Below are positions 33,490 to 42,544 of a stretch of DNA of 64,000 bases, one piece after another. Numbering within the stretch: the first letter of the stretch is position 1; each line of letters opens with the position of its first letter. The notes below the pieces were generated by a model that saw only the letters and a list, made by a program, of their open reading frames with translations, had not been told where the DNA came from and did not search any database. Where the stretch lies: positions 71,667,072 to 71,731,071 of the forward strand of contig OU862907.1 in the NCBI GenBank assembly GCA_917880885.1. The letters are read 5' to 3'. The stretch comes from Limnephilus marmoratus (Eukaryota; Arthropoda; Insecta; Trichoptera; Limnephilidae). The position numbers and the translations under genes are program-made.

Positions 33490-33538
33490 GCGCAAATCCG
33501 ACCGGTTTCGGAACAAACGTTCCTTCGTCAGGGAAAGC
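33490..33538 (-). ncRNA. Hammerhead ribozyme motif, intact, left arm
   Basis: CTGACGA, stem II GGAAC-GTTT-GTTCC, GAAAC, ACCGGT, C, then GGATTTGC. All core positions match CUGANGA...GAAA...UH. Predicted cleavage is between 33500 and 33499. Stem I begins TCC/GGA. Stem III is the dimer-type palindrome ACCGGT. Confidence 0.75.
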
Positions 33539-33886
33539 TTATACTAATTTGACAGTTTCGAACAATGTTTTATTATGGTAGGGGTGGAGCTGTTGCTAGA
33601 TAATAATGTAGATTGGGTAGGTAGGTATTAGTGTAGAGTGGGTGGGTAGGGGAACAAATCCATGATTGGGCTATATGACAATATTTTTTGTTTGTTGATA
33701 ATAGATTCATTATTTTTAATCTATTATCAACAAACAAAAAATATTGTCATATAGCCCAATCATGGATTTGTTCCCCTACCCACCCACTCTACACTAATAC
33801 CTACCTACCCAATCTACATTATTATCTAGCAACAGCTCCACCCCTACCATAATAAAACATTGTTCGAAACTGTCAAATTAGTATAA

Positions 33887-33935
33887 GCTTTCCCTGACGA
33901 AGGAACGTTTGTTCCGAAACCGGTCGGATTTGCGC
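33887..33935 (+). ncRNA. Hammerhead ribozyme motif, intact, right arm
   Basis: Mirror copy of the left-arm ribozyme: CTGACGA at 33894-33900, GAAAC at 33916-33920, ACCGGT at 33919-33924, predicted cleavage between 33925 and 33926. One transcript crossing the palindrome would contain one ribozyme in sense and one in antisense. Confidence 0.75.
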
Positions 33936-34021
33936 ATCAAATAAGTGGTTTATACAAAGTTATATTATTTCATTTTTTTTAATATATATTAAGGTTGAAT
34001 CATTGCTGTAGCTTCATAGAA

Positions 34022-34545
34022 CTAACTAACTAACCATCACGCCGTTTCGCCGCAGGGGTAGGCAGAGAGGACGGACCGCCAAACAACTCAGTCTTGGCAC
34101 ACACTCTTTGCCTCACTCACATTCATACATCATCTCATACATTCTCTTCTATTATTCTGACTTTTGACATGACCCGACTCAAGTATCTGATTCACTTGAT
34201 CGTGCCATGTCTTCCTCGGGCGTCCCCGACTTCTTCTACCATTCACATTCGCGTTGTATATTCTTCTTACACTACTTCTTTCGTTCATTCGCTCTACATG
34301 CCCAATCCATCTGAGGGTCCCTTTCTTAATCTTACTCATTATGCTTACATCAGCCTTACATTCTCTGCGGATATCCACATTTCTCACACGATCATACATT
34401 GTTTTACCACACATACGTCTCAGGGATCTCATTTCAACAGCATTCAGTTTACTTTCATCCTTCCTCTGCCAGTTCCATGCCTCACTGCCATACATCAGGG
34501 TAGGTACCAGGACTCCATTGTGGACTGCTAGCTTCGCGTTTTTTT
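34022..34545 (-). pseudogene. LINE 3' end, C-terminal coding part open
   Basis: The 121-residue frame at 34495-34130 reads MYGSEAW, then MRSLRRMCGKTMYDRVRN, RRECKADVSIMSKIKKGTLR, WIGHVERM and RGRPRKTWHDQVNQIL, the conserved C-terminal region of an insect LINE. The 3' UTR ends in a GTTA-type run (TTAGTTAGTT on this strand) at 34022. 5'-truncated. Relatives: 37154-37265 (tail only) and 60380-61085 (decayed). Confidence 0.8.
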
Positions 34546-34549
34546 CATA

Positions 34550-35030
34550 GAACTACCTATCTACATTATGTATTTTTTTTGTTAAAATAAAATAAATAAG
34601 TTAAAGTGTATAAGCACTCACAGTAAGATAGATTAAGAAAAAAAAGTTCAGAATTAAGATTATGGATTAAGTTAATGGTTAGTTAGTTGTTTTTCATCTC
34701 ACCCGCATGCGTTTACCAACATTAAGCAGTTACAAGTTAGAATCGTGGTTCTTTATTCTTCTCACTGGACCTACTTTGTGCCTCACGTTATAATAATGTT
34801 ATTTAAATAATAAAAAAAAAAAATGGGAAAATAATACTTTTTTATATAATAAACCAAAAAAAATTAAACAATTTTAGGTTAGGTAAAGTTTTTAATTAAG
34901 GTTTCATAATTAGAAACTAGGAAAACATATCCGTTTAGTACGACTCCGTTTTAAGCGTCCAACTTCTTAAAGTGACCTATTTTAATGATGATACGTCTGG
35001 TTAGAATGGCGTGCAGTGTTTTGTTTACAA
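34550..35030. other. AT-rich stretch without a supported feature
   Basis: No ORF or repeat recognised. A TTAGGTTAGGTAAAG word at 34875 is isolated. Confidence 0.5.
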
Positions 35031-35039
35031 AACCTATGC

Positions 35040-35180
35040 ATCAATACCTCGCTTAACAATTCTGCATTGACCGTCGACATCTTCAATGTTACCTACAAAG
35101 AGTTCAGCAACTATCTTTTGATATACGCCACAACATAGTAAAACTGCTCCCATGTACTTTTTAATTTTGTAATCTTCTCC
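35040..35180 (+). pseudogene. CR1/L2-like LINE C-terminal scrap
   Basis: TCTGCATTGACCGTCGACAT, TTCAATGTTACCTAC and GTTCAGCAACTATCTTTTGA match 7140-7205. Only the last 30 or so residues and the start of the 3' UTR remain. Confidence 0.55.
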
Positions 35181-35454
35181 ATAATACATTAGTGTATAAC
35201 TATTTTATGGAAAATATGAAAACAAAAAAAAATATTTACTTGCATAGAATGTAGGTACATAGTATTTTTTATGGAACATTATGCACCTGACACACAGCTA
35301 TAAAAGCGCAAGCTGTTGAACCGCAACTGAGTATGTGTTGTATCGTCAGACGATGTTATCAAATTTTTCTTCCTATGGTAGGAGAGGGGGTCTGATGACT
35401 TAGGGAGCACCACGAAATAACATTTCGTGGTGCTAATATTATTTCTTCAGACTG

Positions 35455-35830
35455 ATTCGTGGAAGGTTCGAAAACTCGGCTATCATGGAGAGCATTAGTT
35501 TCTATGTTCCCGATGGTTATCTCCGTCATCGACAGCATAGACTGTTTTATCTCCCGGCTTGCAGAACTAACTTGCCAATGGTTATGCCAGTCGGGAGAGC
35601 AATCTTGCTGTTGAACAGAATTAATTTGGATATCGACATATTTAGTGTCAGTGAAGCTGCCTTTAAAAGGCAAGCTCAATTAATGCTTATATAGTTTTTT
35701 CTTTTTTGCCTACCATTTATATATTTAATTTAATATTTAAGGTAATACTGTTACAAATATATTTTAAAAACGAATTAAAATTTTAAATTTTGCAATGTTT
35801 TTAAAGAATAAATAAATTGAATTGAATTGA
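35455..35830 (+). pseudogene. CR1/L2-like LINE 3' end
   Basis: The frame 35485-35694 reads FYVPDGYLRHRQHRLFYLPA, then RTNLPMVMPVGRAILLLNRI and LDIDIFSVSEAAFKRQ, the C-terminal signature of this group. A 3' UTR of about 110 bp ends AATAAATAAATTGAATTGAA near 35828, a short repeat tail typical of its insertion end. Confidence 0.65.
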
Positions 35831-36039
35831 ATTTCTTTGTACTGAATCTATCAACTTGACAACTGTCATCCCCCTTTTAAGCAGCTCCGTAATTAAAATG
35901 AACTCCTTTCCCCCCTTTTTCGGAGGAGAGGGGGTCGCATAACTTTTCACATATCTCATCGGAGCGGTTATGACGTAAGTTATGTATTGTCTATGTTTGA
36001 TCTGCGCATAATGCCCTCTATTTAAGAAAATCATTTTTA

Positions 36040-36125
36040 GTACACTGAATTCGCACACATAATACACACATCCACACACCCTCACGCGCACCCTCACACA
36101 TACAAACACTCTCACACACCCCTCT
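36040..36125. repeat. CA-rich simple repeat
   Basis: Imperfect CACACA and CTCACACA runs. The minus-strand frame across it is low-complexity Val-Arg-rich and is not a gene. Confidence 0.8.
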
Positions 36126-36289
36126 CCTTCAATAATTTATTAACTTAATTTAGGTATAATGTATTATTTATCTCACAAAAACATAAGTATATAACAGAGA
36201 CATGTCATTGGTACCAATTATTGTATTAATTCTATAACTTTGTAACTATTTCCCATTATGTAATAATGTACTGTTTGTTTCTGCAAAAT

Positions 36290-36510
36290 AAAAATAAAAA
36301 ATAAATAAAAATAAACCGCTTAGGTGTGACAGGTCTAAAGGAATTGTATGGAGACCATTATTTGGCGTGCGATAATCTTTTATATTGTATAGCTGTGTGT
36401 GGCAGGGGTCTTTTGTATATGTGGAATGTTTAAGTACCATTAAAGTTATAATTTGTATTAAATGTTTTATTTACCTAAAAATAAATTTATCTATCTATAC
36501 TATTACATAT
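36290..36510 (+). mobile_element. LINE or SINE 3' end with CTAT tail
   Basis: CGCTTAGGTGTGACAGG and TGTGTGTGGCAGGGGTCTTT precede AAATAAATTTATCTATCTAT near 36480-36500. The short CTAT-type tail after an AT-rich run is the only evidence of a retrotransposed 3' end. Family unknown. Confidence 0.35.
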
Positions 36511-36542
36511 TTCATAACAATACTTACAAAAACATTAATATA

Positions 36543-37302
36543 CTAGCAGACCCGGCCACACGTTGCTGTGGCTAACTAAACACAACGCCATTACACAATC
36601 TTTATAAAATCCACACTATCCGCTTGCCAGCTGCCCGCTGCCCGCTGCCTGAATTGAATATTGGAATTGATCGGCTTTTCTCTACAAGAATAAGCATGTA
36701 TTATACATATAAACCTTCCCCTTGAGTCACTCTATCTATTGGTGAAAACCGCATGAAAATCTGTTCTGTAGTTTAAAAGATCTATGCGCACATACATTTT
36801 GAGCGACTTCATTTTATACTATGTAATGCAATTCGAGCGATCGCCACTAATTATACAATGCTTGCAATGCAACACTGGATATTTGAAAAGGGAAAATCAA
36901 ATACCTACTTACTCTAGGACATCTATTTTCCAATTTCTTCCGTAGAACGAATTTCAAAAGTGTAGTGTACGGCCCGCCAGCCGTTTTAAATCGCACAAAA
37001 ATATGTTTTCTTTGAATTTCTCGACTTTTCTCTAATATAATTTGCATGTATTATACATATAAACATTCCTCTTCAATCACTCTATCTATTGGCGAAAACC
37101 GTATGAAAATCCGTTGCGTAGTTTAAAAGATTAACGCGCACATACATTTTGAGACGATGTATGAATGTGAGTGAGGCAAAGAGTGTGTGCCAAGACCGAG
37201 TTGTTTGGCGGTCCGTCCTCTCTGCCTACCCCTGCGGGGAAACGGCGTATGGTTAGTTAGTTAGTTACATTTTGAGCAACTTCATTTTATACTATGTAAT
37301 GA
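36543..37302 (-). mobile_element. Second Helitron family, both ends readable
   Basis: On the minus strand it begins TCATTACATAGTATAAAATG (37302) and ends hairpin GCCACAGCAACGTGTGGC, CGGGTCTG, CTAG (36543). The flanks are A before TC and T after CTAG, as expected for insertion between A and T. The TATATGTATAATACATGC region occurs twice (about 36695 and 37045), and a second near-start lies at 36820, so this may be one copy inside another. No ORF. A 112-bp LINE scrap is inserted at 37154. Confidence 0.75.
37154..37265 (+). mobile_element. 112-bp LINE 3' end with 11-bp target duplication
   Basis: TACATTTTGAG flanks it at 37143-37153 and 37266-37276. The content (GAGTGAGGCAAAGAGTGTGT, CCTACCCCTGCGGGGAAACG, TTAGTTAGTTAGTT) is the last part of the LINE at 34022-34545. 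An extreme 5'-truncated insertion, in a Helitron. Confidence 0.9.
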
Positions 37303-37786
37303 TTATAATAAAAACAAGCTTAAAGTATCCAGCCGTTTTGTGTGTCGTCTGATTAGTACGACAAAGTATCGCAGGCCCCTTGAGGGTCATTATACCCGGA
37401 TTCTAACAGTATCCAAACTACAAACACTATTCTGTTGTGTGTATCATCCATTGCTCAATAATTGTTCTCATTGTTACTCATGGTTCATTAAGTTCAATAA
37501 TAAATTAGCGGTGAATTCTTCTACAAATCTTTATCTGTAAAACAAGACAAAAATCATTATTAATTTAATTGAACAGTTATCAATACCAACATTGAAATAC
37601 CTGGGGGCCTAGCATGGGCCATCGATAAGGATTGATAGTATAACTTTCAGTAACTTCTCATCGTTCTCTAGGACAAATGCAGATCACTAACATACAAACA
37701 ATAGTTGACTGTATAAGAATTCAAATTTCTTCGAAAGATGTTCTTACGATCGTACAACGTGGTTCCAATGAGAAAGATTAATTATT

Positions 37787-38205
37787 CTCCGTACCAGATA
37801 ACTTTTGTAGGATCATTATTAGGTAAGGGAACGTAACCATACGTGACCTGTTCAGGGGGGGGTCTTCAAAATACCACACTTGGTACAAATGAGCGGGGGG
37901 TTGCTTAGGTTTTTGGTCACCGGGGGGAGGGGGGGGGGTTGAAAATTGTAAAAAGTTGGTCACGTAGTATGGGTACGTTCCCTAATCGACGTGATCTTCT
38001 GTCAGATTTTTATGGCTGTTATTTGCTTTTTCTATATACAATGTACTTTCAATGAATAAATAATCATGCATACTTGCAGGAATTCGTGCTTAAAACGATT
38101 TAAACTAAAATATGTGACACAGTAAATACATAAAAATCTGACAGTAGATCTCACATCCGTTATCTAATAATGATCCTACAAAAGATATAGGATCGCTCGG
38201 CTGGA
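37787..38205. mobile_element. MITE with long inverted repeats, copy 2, split by a Harbinger MITE
   Basis: CTTTTGTAGGATCATTATTA at the left and ATAATGATCCTACAAAAG at the right are inverse. The middle TTATGGCTGTTATTTGC and TACTTGCAGGAATTCG match the copy at 22283-22553. The element is interrupted at 37827-37982. Confidence 0.75.
37827..37982. mobile_element. Harbinger-like MITE, 156 bp, copy 2
   Basis: GGGAACGTAACCATACGTGA at the left and GTATGGGTACGTTCCC at the right, TAA on both sides. The left end has lost a few bases relative to copy 1. Nested in the long-inverted-repeat MITE. Confidence 0.85.
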
Positions 38206-38565
38206 AGTAAATAATTCTTACCTGAGCAAAAGAATTTATTAATATTTTCCTCGGAAGAAACTTCAACTGCAAATTAGATGTGCAAATATAATTATTACTA
38301 TTAATTTTTCTTCAACAGTTCTCTGAATTCTGTGACACTGTATGCACTATGGACTATGGTATAATCTAATGGTATATGGTACATAATACAGAGGGTGACC
38401 AGCCAACTCAGAATGAAACCAACTCAGAACCACCTCAGAAAGGTCATAAAGAGTGATAATAAATAAAATATAAAAAATAGGTTAGGGTTAACGGCTATTT
38501 TAAAATTATATTTTTAATAGCATTTAATGACTTTTCAAAGAGTTCTTGAGTATTATAACATTATA
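38205..38565. other. AT-rich stretch without a supported feature
   Basis: Only short runs such as CAACTCAGAATGAAACCAAC followed by CTCAGAACCACCTCAG are notable. No family recognised. Confidence 0.5.
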
Positions 38566-39089
38566 TACAGCGGGTACCCGGCTTGCGTTGCAACGCCACT
38601 TTAACCTCGGGGTCAATTAAACTGTAATATTATATACAGCTGGTATCCAACAAAAGTTAGTGAAGTTTTTCTTCAGTCATGTGGTCTAAAGCACACTTTT
38701 TTAAAAGTTAATTTTCACGTTCTGTGTTAGTTCTTCTTCGATTGAGATAAAAGTTAGGGGATTTGATGTGCGCATCCCCTCGATTCTTTCTGTATAAAAT
38801 AGTGAGCTTTGACATCACGAAAAACACATTGCTAAACCGTTCATCCGATTGCGAGGAAACTTTGGGGACTTGATGTGCGCATCCCTTCGATTCATTCTGT
38901 ATAAAATGGTGAGCTCAGGCATCTTGAAATTATGCATTACTAAACTGTTTTACCGATTGCGATGAAAATTTGATATTAAGCCGATTGATATTTAATTTAA
39001 CACACACTCCTCCTCGCTTCATCCACGTTCACACGTCAAATCGCATAGTGTTTTAACCCGTTAGTTGCTTTTGCAACGGGCCCAGCTAT
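38566..39089 (+). mobile_element. Short Helitron copy: one type A unit, type C units, terminus 5
   Basis: A partial type A unit (GGGTACCCGGCTTGCGTTGC) at 38573 is followed by type C units at 38750-38960 and a 3' end at 39057-39089: CCCGTTAGTTGC, GCAACGGG, CCCAG, then CTAT rather than CTAG. The start block is missing. The terminal G to T change may mark a dead copy. Confidence 0.65.
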
Positions 39090-39269
39090 AATACCAGTAA
39101 TGGCCAGTACCTACTTATGAGGGAACGTTGTTGTCGAATTAATGAGAAATTAATATATTGTGTAAATTTAATAGCAAAGATGGTTCAATTTTTTTTTTCA
39201 AATGGTGTAGGTACTCTAAAATTGTACGGAAATTAATTATTTTATACATTATTAACTAAATTTTAATGA

Positions 39270-39480
39270 TAATTCGGCACAAGAGTCCCAACTACTGAAG
39301 TCAGCGAAACTATGGCATCCCCTGTTGGGGTATGTTGTGAGGCTAAAGGTAGTGGGGATGGGAAGGAGATGGAGACGAGGACGGTGGGAAAGTACCTGGC
39401 TATTCAGATCTGGTCACCAAAAACGGCAAAAGCCATTTCAAGCAACGTTATGAAAATGAATAAATTTAAATATCTTAAGA
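39270..39480 (+). repeat. Unidentified fragment shared with 46950-47110
   Basis: The frame reads VGKYLAIQIWSPKTAKAISS; the other copy, on the opposite strand near 47000, reads VGKYLAIQIWSPNTANAISS. A second frame (STWLFRSGHQ) is also open. Both copies begin near GAGTCCCAACT with CGGCACAAGAG or a variant. I cannot tell which frame, if any, was coding. Confidence 0.4.
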
Positions 39481-39604
39481 TGGTCAATTTTTTGCCAAAT
39501 TATGCAGGTAAAAGCACACTTTTTTTAAAGTTAATTTTCACGTTCTTTGTTAGTTCTTCGATTGCGATGAAACTTTGGGGACCTTCGATTCTTTATGTAT
39601 AAAA

Positions 39605-39830
39605 TGGTGACCTATGGCAGAGGTGTTGGTTATCCAATAAAGGTTCCTGGGGCGGCGGTTCCCATTCCCGCCTCCCAAATTGAACCTCAGATCTGGTAAG
39701 TAAACACGGCCAAAGCCATTTCAAACAAAGTTTCGATTCTGAATGGTGGTTTTACACTAGAACTTATACTTTATAAGTTAATTAGTGTTAATGAGAAATA
39801 ACTCAAACTAATCGATCAAAAGTTATTTGC
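39605..39830 (+). repeat. Segment duplicated from 27660-27880
   Basis: GTGACCTATGGCAGAGGTGT, TTCCCGCCTCCCAAATTGAA, GATCTGGTAAGTAAACACGG and TATAAGTTAATTAGTGTTAA occur in the same order at both places. After about 39830 a tRNA-like sequence intervenes that is missing from the 27.9-kb copy. Confidence 0.7.
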
Positions 39831-39835
39831 ACACA

Positions 39836-39900
39836 TCGAGTTTGAACCCGCAATCTTCGGATTGCGAGTCGAGAGTCTTACCTCTCGACCTAGGGGGCCC
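39836..39900 (-). tRNA. tRNA-like insertion, probably a SINE fragment
   Basis: On the minus strand: CTAGGTCGAGAGGTAAGACT, then TCGACTCGCAATCCGAAG, then GCGGGTTCAAACTCG. The GGTTCAAACTC block is a pol III B box and the layout fits a D arm, anticodon arm and T arm, but acceptor pairing is poor. It lies exactly where copies at 27880 and 39830 diverge. Confidence 0.45.
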
Positions 39901-39934
39901 TAAATTATATTACGTTATTTTGATAACCAATTTC

Positions 39935-40310
39935 AAATAATTTTAATTTCAAAATACAAAAAATTTTAAAATCCAAAAAATTTTAAAATCGAAAAAATTT
40001 TAAAATCTAAAAAATTTCATAATCAAAAAAAAATTTAAATCCAAAAAATTTTAAAATCCAAAAAATTTTAAAGTTCAAAAATTTTATAATCCAAAAAATT
40101 TTAAAATCCAAAAAATTTTTAATTTCATAAAATTTTTAAATCCAAAAAATTTCAAAATCGAAAAAAATTTTAAAATCCAAAAAATTTTTAAATCCAAAAA
40201 ATTTCAAAATTGATAAATATTTTAATTTCCAAAAAATTTCAAAATCCAAAACATTTTAAAATCCGAAAAAATTTCAATATTATAAAAATTCCAAAAAAAA
40301 ATTATTAAAA
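39935..40310 (+). repeat. AT minisatellite, second tract
   Basis: Same unit family (AAAATCCAAAAAATTTTA) as 27945-28560, but about 240 bp shorter. Flanks match too (CATACTGAACTCCTTRAACC downstream). Confidence 0.9.
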
Positions 40311-40530
40311 AAATTACTTTTAGGCCCATACTGAACTCCTTAAACCAGTTGACCGAAGTGGCCCTATAGTAGGTGTACCAAATTGAGCAGTCTACTGCCT
40401 GTGCCCTCTATGTGGCGCACACACCTCGCTTCGTCTACATTCAAACATCGTTTTTTTTTTTTCAAATATTTATTGAACACACACTCCTCGCTTCATCCAC
40501 GTTCACACATCAAATCGCATAGTGCTTTAA

Positions 40531-40564
40531 CCCGTCAGTTGCTTCTGCAACGGGCAAAACCTAG
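40531..40564 (+). mobile_element. Helitron 3' terminus 6
   Basis: CCCGTCAGTTGC, then GCAACGGG and CTAG at 40561-40564, followed by TATATATAGTATTG as at 19513 and 28822. Confidence 0.75.
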
Positions 40565-41470
40565 TATATATAGTATTGTTCAGTTTTGGGGTAGGTCAGG
40601 GAAAAGCTTTTTCCGCTCACGCCATTGGTCGAAAAAACTCACTTTCGATTTGAGGGGAAAAGCTACCACTTTGCCCCTCGGGTGGGTGAAACCTCACGGG
40701 TCACTTTGGCTTGCAAAAATTTGGTAAAATTTGGCAAGCCAAATTGATCTCTAAGCTCATCCGATTTCAAAGGCCCCACGGTTCACTCTCCTTCGAAGCG
40801 AATTCAGGGTTGCTATCTCTTTTCAAATGCCTGGAAAAGTTGAGAAAGATGTAGCGAAAATCTCCCATACAAAACTGATTTTTTGCTAGGAATTTATTCC
40901 GATTAATTAAACGGCGACCTAAAAATAACGTTGAAAAAATGACATTTTAAAGGCCCTTTGCGGGGTGATAAAATACAACGAAAAAAAATATTCTGCGAGA
41001 CATGTTTTTTAATAATCATAAATTATACAAGATTTAGAAACTTTTAAAACAAAAACATGTGTAGCTTCCCATTTAAAATGTTTCACAATATCGCGTCAAA
41101 CTTTGCAATTATATCTGACATTTGCGAAAAATCCAACAACATCGAAAATGCACATCGTTCTCAGCCTGTTAAATCGGTAGATATTTGAAATGTTTATTTA
41201 TTTTCTTCAACCTTGCAATACTGAACATGGAACACTATCCAAAACCACCTGAGGTTTTCAGTCAGGCCATGACACCGTTGGCTGACGTAATTTGTATGGG
41301 AAATGTTCTTAAACCAGCGCAGGTGTTCGATTTTCAGGCTTTGCTTGAGGTGGTTATGACAACTTTTATCGGTTGTCTTGCCATATAGATAAAATATTGT
41401 TTTAGAATATTTTGATGAACTAGGTAGGTACCCTGAAAATTACATAAACGGATAAATAATTATCCACGGG
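40565..41470 (+). mobile_element. Helitron block E, copy 2
   Basis: From about 40800 it matches 9060-9700: GAGAAAGATGTAGCGAAAAT, GGCCCTTTGCGGGGTGATA, then the 53-residue frame and the AGGTAGGTACCCTGAAAATT end. In both places a type B array follows. Confidence 0.65.
41227..41388 (+). pseudogene. 53-residue open reading frame, copy 2
   Basis: It starts MEHYPKPPEVF and ends TTFIGCLAI, colinear with 9469-9630 with no indel. Upstream it stays open as far as 41185. Differences include H to Y, Q to E and N to I, a mixture of mild and marked changes. Unrecognised; a captured exon is the favoured explanation. Confidence 0.4.
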
Positions 41471-41489
41471 TATCATCTATAAATTATAG

Positions 41490-42240
41490 CTCATGAACGA
41501 CTGGTCCAAATTGGATAATTCTTTTTGAGTTGGTTTCGTTATTGTTCGGGCAAGGTTTGTATAAGACGACTGATGAGCTCTGGAATAATAAAATTTGTTT
41601 AAAATGAATCGCCGAAATCTATAAATGCGCATAGCTTCCGAGCGAATGCACAAAATTGAATAATTCTTTCGTTGTTGTATTTGTTATTACTAGGACAAGT
41701 TTTGAATAAAATTACTGGTGAGCTCTGGCATAACGAAATTTGTTTAAAAATGATTCGCCGAAATGTAAGTACGCTCATAACTTCAGAACGACTGCACGCA
41801 ATTGAATAATTCTTTTTTTGTTGCGATCCTTATTGTTAGGACAAAGATTGTATACAACTACTGGTGAGCTCTGGCATTTTGAAATATGTTTAAAAATTAA
41901 TCGATGAAATGTAAGAACGCGCATAACTTCGGAACGACTGCACCTAATTGGGTAATTATTTTTTTGTTGTTATCGTTATTGTAAGGACAAGTTTTGAATA
42001 AAACTACTGGTGAGCTCTGGCATTATGAAATTTGCATAAAAATGAATCGTCGAAATGTATGTTCGCGTATAACTTCCGAAAGACTGCACCAAATTGAATA
42101 ATTCTTTTTTTGATATGTTTGTTTATTGGCTGGTGAGCTTTGGCATTACGAAATTTGCATAAAAATATTTCAATAGGTGGCACGCGAGCTGTTTGAAAAC
42201 TAAATGTAACGGCAATGAAAGGTGAATTTATATGCATTTA
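41490..42240 (+). repeat. Helitron tandem array, type B, about five units
   Basis: Anchors of the CGACTG/CGAATGCAC/AGACTGCAC type near 41500, 41641, 41785, 41934 and 42078 give units of about 145 bp. It ends ATTTCAATAGGTGGCACGCG, as the 12.8-kb and 63.8-kb copies do. Confidence 0.8.
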
Positions 42241-42244
42241 ATTA

Positions 42245-42540
42245 TTTTTTTACATGAGCTCAACACAGGAGACCCTGAGGAAAATAATTTCCCTCAGGGT
42301 CATGTCATCTTTGGAGATGCTGGGTGAAGGGTTTTTTAAGGCAAAGAAGGAGATGAGAGTTCTGGGAAGGAAAAGGGTTTAAGGGGTGGGTAGGGGTCTG
42401 GGGTTCAGTGTGTCCTGGTCATCCGCCTCCAAGACCTAGGCAGACCTCACCCCATGAACCCGGGCACCCCTACTAAATCACCAAACGTAGCGAACCACTT
42501 GGGGTGACTTACAGCAGAGGTGTTGGTTATCCAATAAAGG
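42245..42540 (-). mobile_element. LINE 3' end (stem-loop tail family), copy
   Basis: T-run, CTCAACACAGGAGACCCTGA and AGGAAAATAATTTCCCTCAG hairpin, then body to the CAATAAAGG edge. Closest to the 13132 copy. Confidence 0.65.
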
Positions 42541-42544
42541 TCAA

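Larger units (their letters stand above)
33448..33977. repeat. 530-bp palindrome, 260-bp arms with 10-nt spacer
   Basis: Arms 33448-33707 and 33718-33977 appear to be perfect reverse complements by base-by-base reading; the spacer is CATTATTTTT. Each arm has an intact hammerhead core about 45-90 bp from its outer edge. Perfect identity implies a very recent origin or ongoing correction between arms. Such a sequence is also prone to assembly artefacts. Confidence 0.95.
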
